64,000 nucleotides of DNA from Candidatus Enterovibrio escicola (GTDB taxonomy: Bacteria; Pseudomonadota; Gammaproteobacteria; Enterobacterales; Vibrionaceae): assembly GCF_002464935.1 (NCBI RefSeq), contig NZ_NBYY01000034.1, forward strand, positions 124,001 to 188,000. Reading direction: 5' to 3'. The notes below the pieces were generated by a model, which was not told the DNA's origin, searched no databases, and saw only the letters and a program-made list of their open reading frames with translations. The position numbers and the translations under genes are program-made. Shown one piece after another: positions 61,259-64,000 of the stretch. Within the stretch, counting starts at the first letter, position 1, and each line of letters starts with the position of its first letter.

Positions 61259-61413
61259 ATGCAGGAAGGAAAATCTAGCAGAAGTCTTTCACATCGACGA
61301 CAACATCCAAGTTATTCATGCCCAAGTACTTACTTATGCAGTCGATAGTTTTTTTCAAACAATCAGATCTCGACTTTAGCATTTAGTTCATTTTTTATGC
61401 GCATCTCAGGTTA
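61259..61413 (-). mobile_element. IS982 5' fragment
   Basis: The complement contains the IS982 5' terminal repeat (CTCAGGTT ends at 61412) and the leader with the start of the transposase. The rest is missing. Confidence 0.6.
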
Positions 61414-61491
61414 ATTATGCATCAAGTATGTTGCAATTGAAATAAAAATAGCCAAAGAAATAGAAATCACGGCATTTGGTGTAAAATTTCT

Positions 61492-61520
61492 TTGACAAGA
61501 ATGTGTCTGTCCTATTTAAT
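61492..61520 (+). promoter_or_regulatory. Promoter of tRNA-Phe/tRNA-Thr
   Basis: TTGACA (61492-61497), a 17-bp spacer and TTTAAT (61515-61520) lie 10 bp before the mature tRNA-Phe. It is the clearest promoter seen in the window. Confidence 0.75.
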
Positions 61521-61530
61521 AGCGCTCGCT

Positions 61531-61606
61531 GCCTCGATAGCTCAGTCGGTAGAGCAGGGGACTGAAAATCCCCGTGTCGGTGGTTCAATTCCGCCTCGAG
61601 GCACCA
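61531..61606 (+). tRNA. tRNA-Phe(GAA)
   Basis: 76 nt, with acceptor GCCTCGA/TCGAGGC, anticodon stem GGGGA/TCCCC read as GGGGACTGAAAATCCCC with anticodon GAA, T-loop TTCAATT and encoded CCA. The first loop position is C (CTGAAAA), slightly unusual. It precedes tRNA-Thr by 65 bp in the same direction. Confidence 0.93.
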
Positions 61607-61671
61607 TGCTTTAAGTAAGCCAGCTTATCGGTTACGCAAAACAGTGTTTATGGATTAAGTAAAGTTTATGT

Positions 61672-61747
<76 letters not shown>

Positions 61748-61904
61748 TCTCTACGAAAAATTCCTATCTATGGAAGATATTTCTATAAGAAATTTATGTT
61801 GATAACTTCGAAGCTCTCTGTCTCTCTTTCTAAAGAGGGTCAAGCAGTACTCCTAGGAGTATATATAAGTTAGTAAAATAACAGGCAGTCGATATTGAGA
61901 TCTG

Positions 61905-62285
61905 TATTCAATAAGTCGATTATTCTTTAAATATAAAACTTACGTCCAATGAATCATGCATTTCGGTTTATTTTGAGTGTCCAGTCGTTTCAAGGCATGT
62001 AGCATGTACGGAGTGTCAGCTTTGATCTTCTAGGGCGTTGCGTATAGGGATTCCCAATAATGACATTGTTTCTCAGGAAGAAATAGCGTTCACCTTGAAA
62101 CTGTCCGTGCTCCAAAATACAACACTGAACATAGATAACAACTTGTAAAGTAAATTAAATGTTTTCTTCCATGGCAACAAAATGCGTAAGCAACGATTTT
62201 CTTCAATCGAGGAAACTAAGCATACTAACGCGGGCGTTGTTATGCATTCAAATCTGAAGTGCAATACTTTCCAATTAATCTGCTG
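61905..62285 (-). mobile_element. IS1-like remnant
   Basis: The left end GTATTCAATAAGTCGATTAT is a worn terminal repeat. The complement carries the C-terminal half of an IS1-type transposase in broken frames (ENRCLRILLPWKKTFNLLYK, TDSFKVN, TTGHSK). It matches 20721-21010 in order. Confidence 0.5.
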
Positions 62286-62754
62286 ATGCTATTTCTTTAA
62301 AAAGAACAGCAGGGCACTTAAACCTGAAACATTCCTTAGGCCGATAATTAATCCTTGCTTGAGCTAAGGTAATCTCTTCAATCAATGACCCTCCTTAAAT
62401 CTGTCCCTTTCTTTAAGTACTGTCTCAAAAGCCAATTAGCATTTGCTGCTTCCCCCTCATTTCCATAAGAATACACATCAGCACTCAGTAATTTTACGAA
62501 TACCTTTTTTAAAAAAGACTTCCCTGCCGTTATTTCAGGTAAGAACGTGCACACACAACATGTTGCTTGAGCATATCCATAATATGCTCACTTCAACTTT
62601 TTCCCTTGCAATTTACGTGATCTTCTTCACTAAATACATTTTACGTCCTCTATTCAGACTACCCTTTCCAATTTTGCCTGTTTTTTTGCATCATAAAAGT
62701 CATTATGAGTAAACAAATATACTTGAAGTTTCTTCCAAGAATACACCTAACCAG
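62286..62754. other. Unassigned stretch
   Basis: No recognised gene. An open frame of 89 codons at 62443-62712 (plus) is rich in His, Phe and Leu and resembles nothing I know. It may be more IS debris in decay. Confidence 0.3.
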
Positions 62755-62870
62755 AATTGTTGATTAGATCAGGCCTATAACGCACTGCTCCCAATCTTTT
62801 TTACAGTCTTAATGTATCGTATCTGCTGGCGAATAGGCATTCTGAGTCTTATAACTTTGTTCTTTCACCT
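62755..62870 (-). mobile_element. IS903-group 3' tip
   Basis: It begins GATTAGATCAGGCCTATAACG and reads NKVIRLRMPIRQQ-like sequence in complement, the 3' end of IS903-type copies (compare 33740 and 25881). Directly followed by IS91 DNA. Confidence 0.55.
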
Positions 62871-62871
62871 A

Positions 62872-64000
62872 GGAATTTCCTCCCAGAAACTATATGTAGT
62901 AGGGCTTAAGGTATGTCCCTGTCTGTGATACATTTAGCACGATTGAACAAATAAAAGGCATGAATGAACTTCAAAGGTATCAACTCGAAACTGCTTCGCT
63001 TTAGACGTATTTTTACTACGAATGGGGTCATATTCGTATCCAATCATCCCCGCTATGACGCCGATTATTATTATTCAGAAATAGCTAAGATACTGAAGTG
63101 TGGAATCTCATAAAAGGGCTTTGACACTTACCAATGCTTGGGTTGCGGTCACGGGACAACATAAAGTTAACTTTAGTTGTAAGGGGAAATCTTGTTCGCA
63201 ATATAGAAAGCGTTATGCACGGGAGATTATGGTCAAAATAGGCGTCTGCCTGTTTCCTAGAGTGAGCTATCGGAAAGTTATCTTAACATTGACTGAGTAA
63301 CTTCGTATTCCTTTCCATACTCACTCCAATCAGGAGCCTTTGTATTCTGGGTTTATGGTCTTGGCGGAAGCCTGATTATCAGAGTTGATTTAGGCGCACT
63401 TTAAGACCGAGGAGTGTGAAATCGCCGTCATTGTTTTCATCCATACCCCTAATCGTAATGGCAACTACACTCCATATTTACATGTGATACTGGTTGAAGG
63501 TGCATTTTTCCTTCAAACTGGAATTGGAAAGGGTTTCAGCATTTATCGTTATCTCAGCTACGATTACTTTGGCAAAAACACTTACCGAAGTTAAGGATGG
63601 AGATTGAGTTTCCGACGCGTCCATATGTGATTAGAACCTTATGGGTTAATTATCCTGATGGTTTCTATGCCCATCCTAGCAATGGTCGTAAAAATAAAAT
63701 CCCAAGCAAAAGCTACCTAGGGTTAATACGATACCTAACTAAATATTTGTCATCCCCGCCGATAAGCTTATCTAAGATAGTTAGGTATGACGGTCATCAA
63801 ATCAGGTATTACTATCAATCACATAAAACGAAGTTGAAAACGTATGAGAGAGAGTGGATGTTCAGGGATTGGTTGGCAGGCTAGTTCAGCATATTTGCCT
63901 AAAGGATTTCAACGAGTGAGATATTATGTCCTTCAAGCGATAGCGAGCTTTAGGAAGTGGTATGAAGTGATAGCGAGGGTAGTAGGAAACTTTGTGGATG
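62872..64000 (+). mobile_element. IS91-family element, decayed, cut by window end
   Basis: Plus-strand pieces of the IS91 transposase: 63100-63300 VTGQHKVNFSCKGKSCSQYRKRYAREIMVKIGVCLFPRVSYRKVILTL (second cysteine of the CxxC pair replaced by Tyr), VIVFIHTPNRNGNYTPYLHVILVEGAF, and 63597-63884 with MVSMPILAMVV in another frame and RYDGHQIRYYYQSHKTKLKTYERE. Stops and shifts separate them. It starts with AGGAATTTCCTCCCAGAAAC, the shared 5' end. Confidence 0.75.

Noticed and set aside
62443..62712. 89-codon frame near the window end
   Set aside because: No recognisable domain or ribosome binding site, and it is surrounded by IS debris.

Overview
The window looks like a piece of a reduced, transposon-ridden Vibrionaceae chromosome. 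The housekeeping genes and their order are Vibrio-type: nqrF-apbE-nqrM, hemL/erpA, lptGF/pepA/valS, mutY-yggX-mltC, csdA-csdE-tcdA-mltA, and a VCA1088-1096-like chemotaxis cluster. Between them lie long stretches of broken insertion sequences, with no intact transposase anywhere in the window. A polyhydroxybutyrate operon and a chemotaxis cluster are kept. Together this resembles the transposon-expanded luminous symbionts of deep-sea anglerfish (Candidatus Enterovibrio type). That assignment is an inference; no lux gene or rRNA is present to prove it.

Layout. 1-1480: end of the Na+-NQR operon with its maturation genes apbE and nqrM. 1.5-4.5 kb: decayed sequence, an IS982 copy and an IS1-like remnant. 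4.6-6.4 kb: purine permease and gpt. 6.5-7.8 kb: IS debris. 8.0-8.8 kb: tcdA. 8.8-10.9 kb: IS982, IS30 and IS91 remnants. 11-15.2 kb: phaB-phaA-phaP-phaC (minus strand). 15.8-18.9 kb: csdE and csdA with an IS982 copy between them. 19-21 kb: IS256, IS982 and IS1-like remnants. 21.5-23.6 kb: mltA and a TAXI-type binding protein. 23.9-28.7 kb: IS debris surrounding a tRNA-Leu gene that is split by a group I intron. 28.7-29.8 kb: rsmC. 29.8-30.9 kb: IS debris. 31-32.8 kb: erpA and hemL. 32.9-35.8 kb: chain of IS fragments. 35.8-39.7 kb: lptG, lptF and divergent pepA. 40.6-46.4 kb: valS, mutY, yggX, mltC. 46.6-49.4 kb: IS debris. 49.6-58.1 kb: chemotaxis operon STAS-cheY-cheA-cheW-cheW-MCP-cheR-cheD-cheB, with cheB a pseudogene. 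58.4-61.4 kb: IS debris. 61.5-61.75 kb: tRNA-Phe and tRNA-Thr. 61.9-64 kb: IS1-like and IS91 remnants.

How the genes work together. PhaA, PhaB and PhaC form the complete acetyl-CoA to PHB route, and PhaP coats the granule. CsdA and CsdE deliver sulfur and are normally linked to the tRNA t6A-cyclising enzyme TcdA. LptF and LptG form the inner-membrane part of the LPS exporter. MltA and MltC trim peptidoglycan. The chemotaxis cluster encodes a soluble triple-PAS receptor ending in a CheR/CheB docking peptide; methylation by CheR looks intact while demethylation by CheB is lost.

The most unusual object is the group I intron of about 290 nt inside the anticodon loop of tRNA-Leu(CAA), at 27025-27314. 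It has recognisable P1 to P9 helices and lies next to decayed IS elements.
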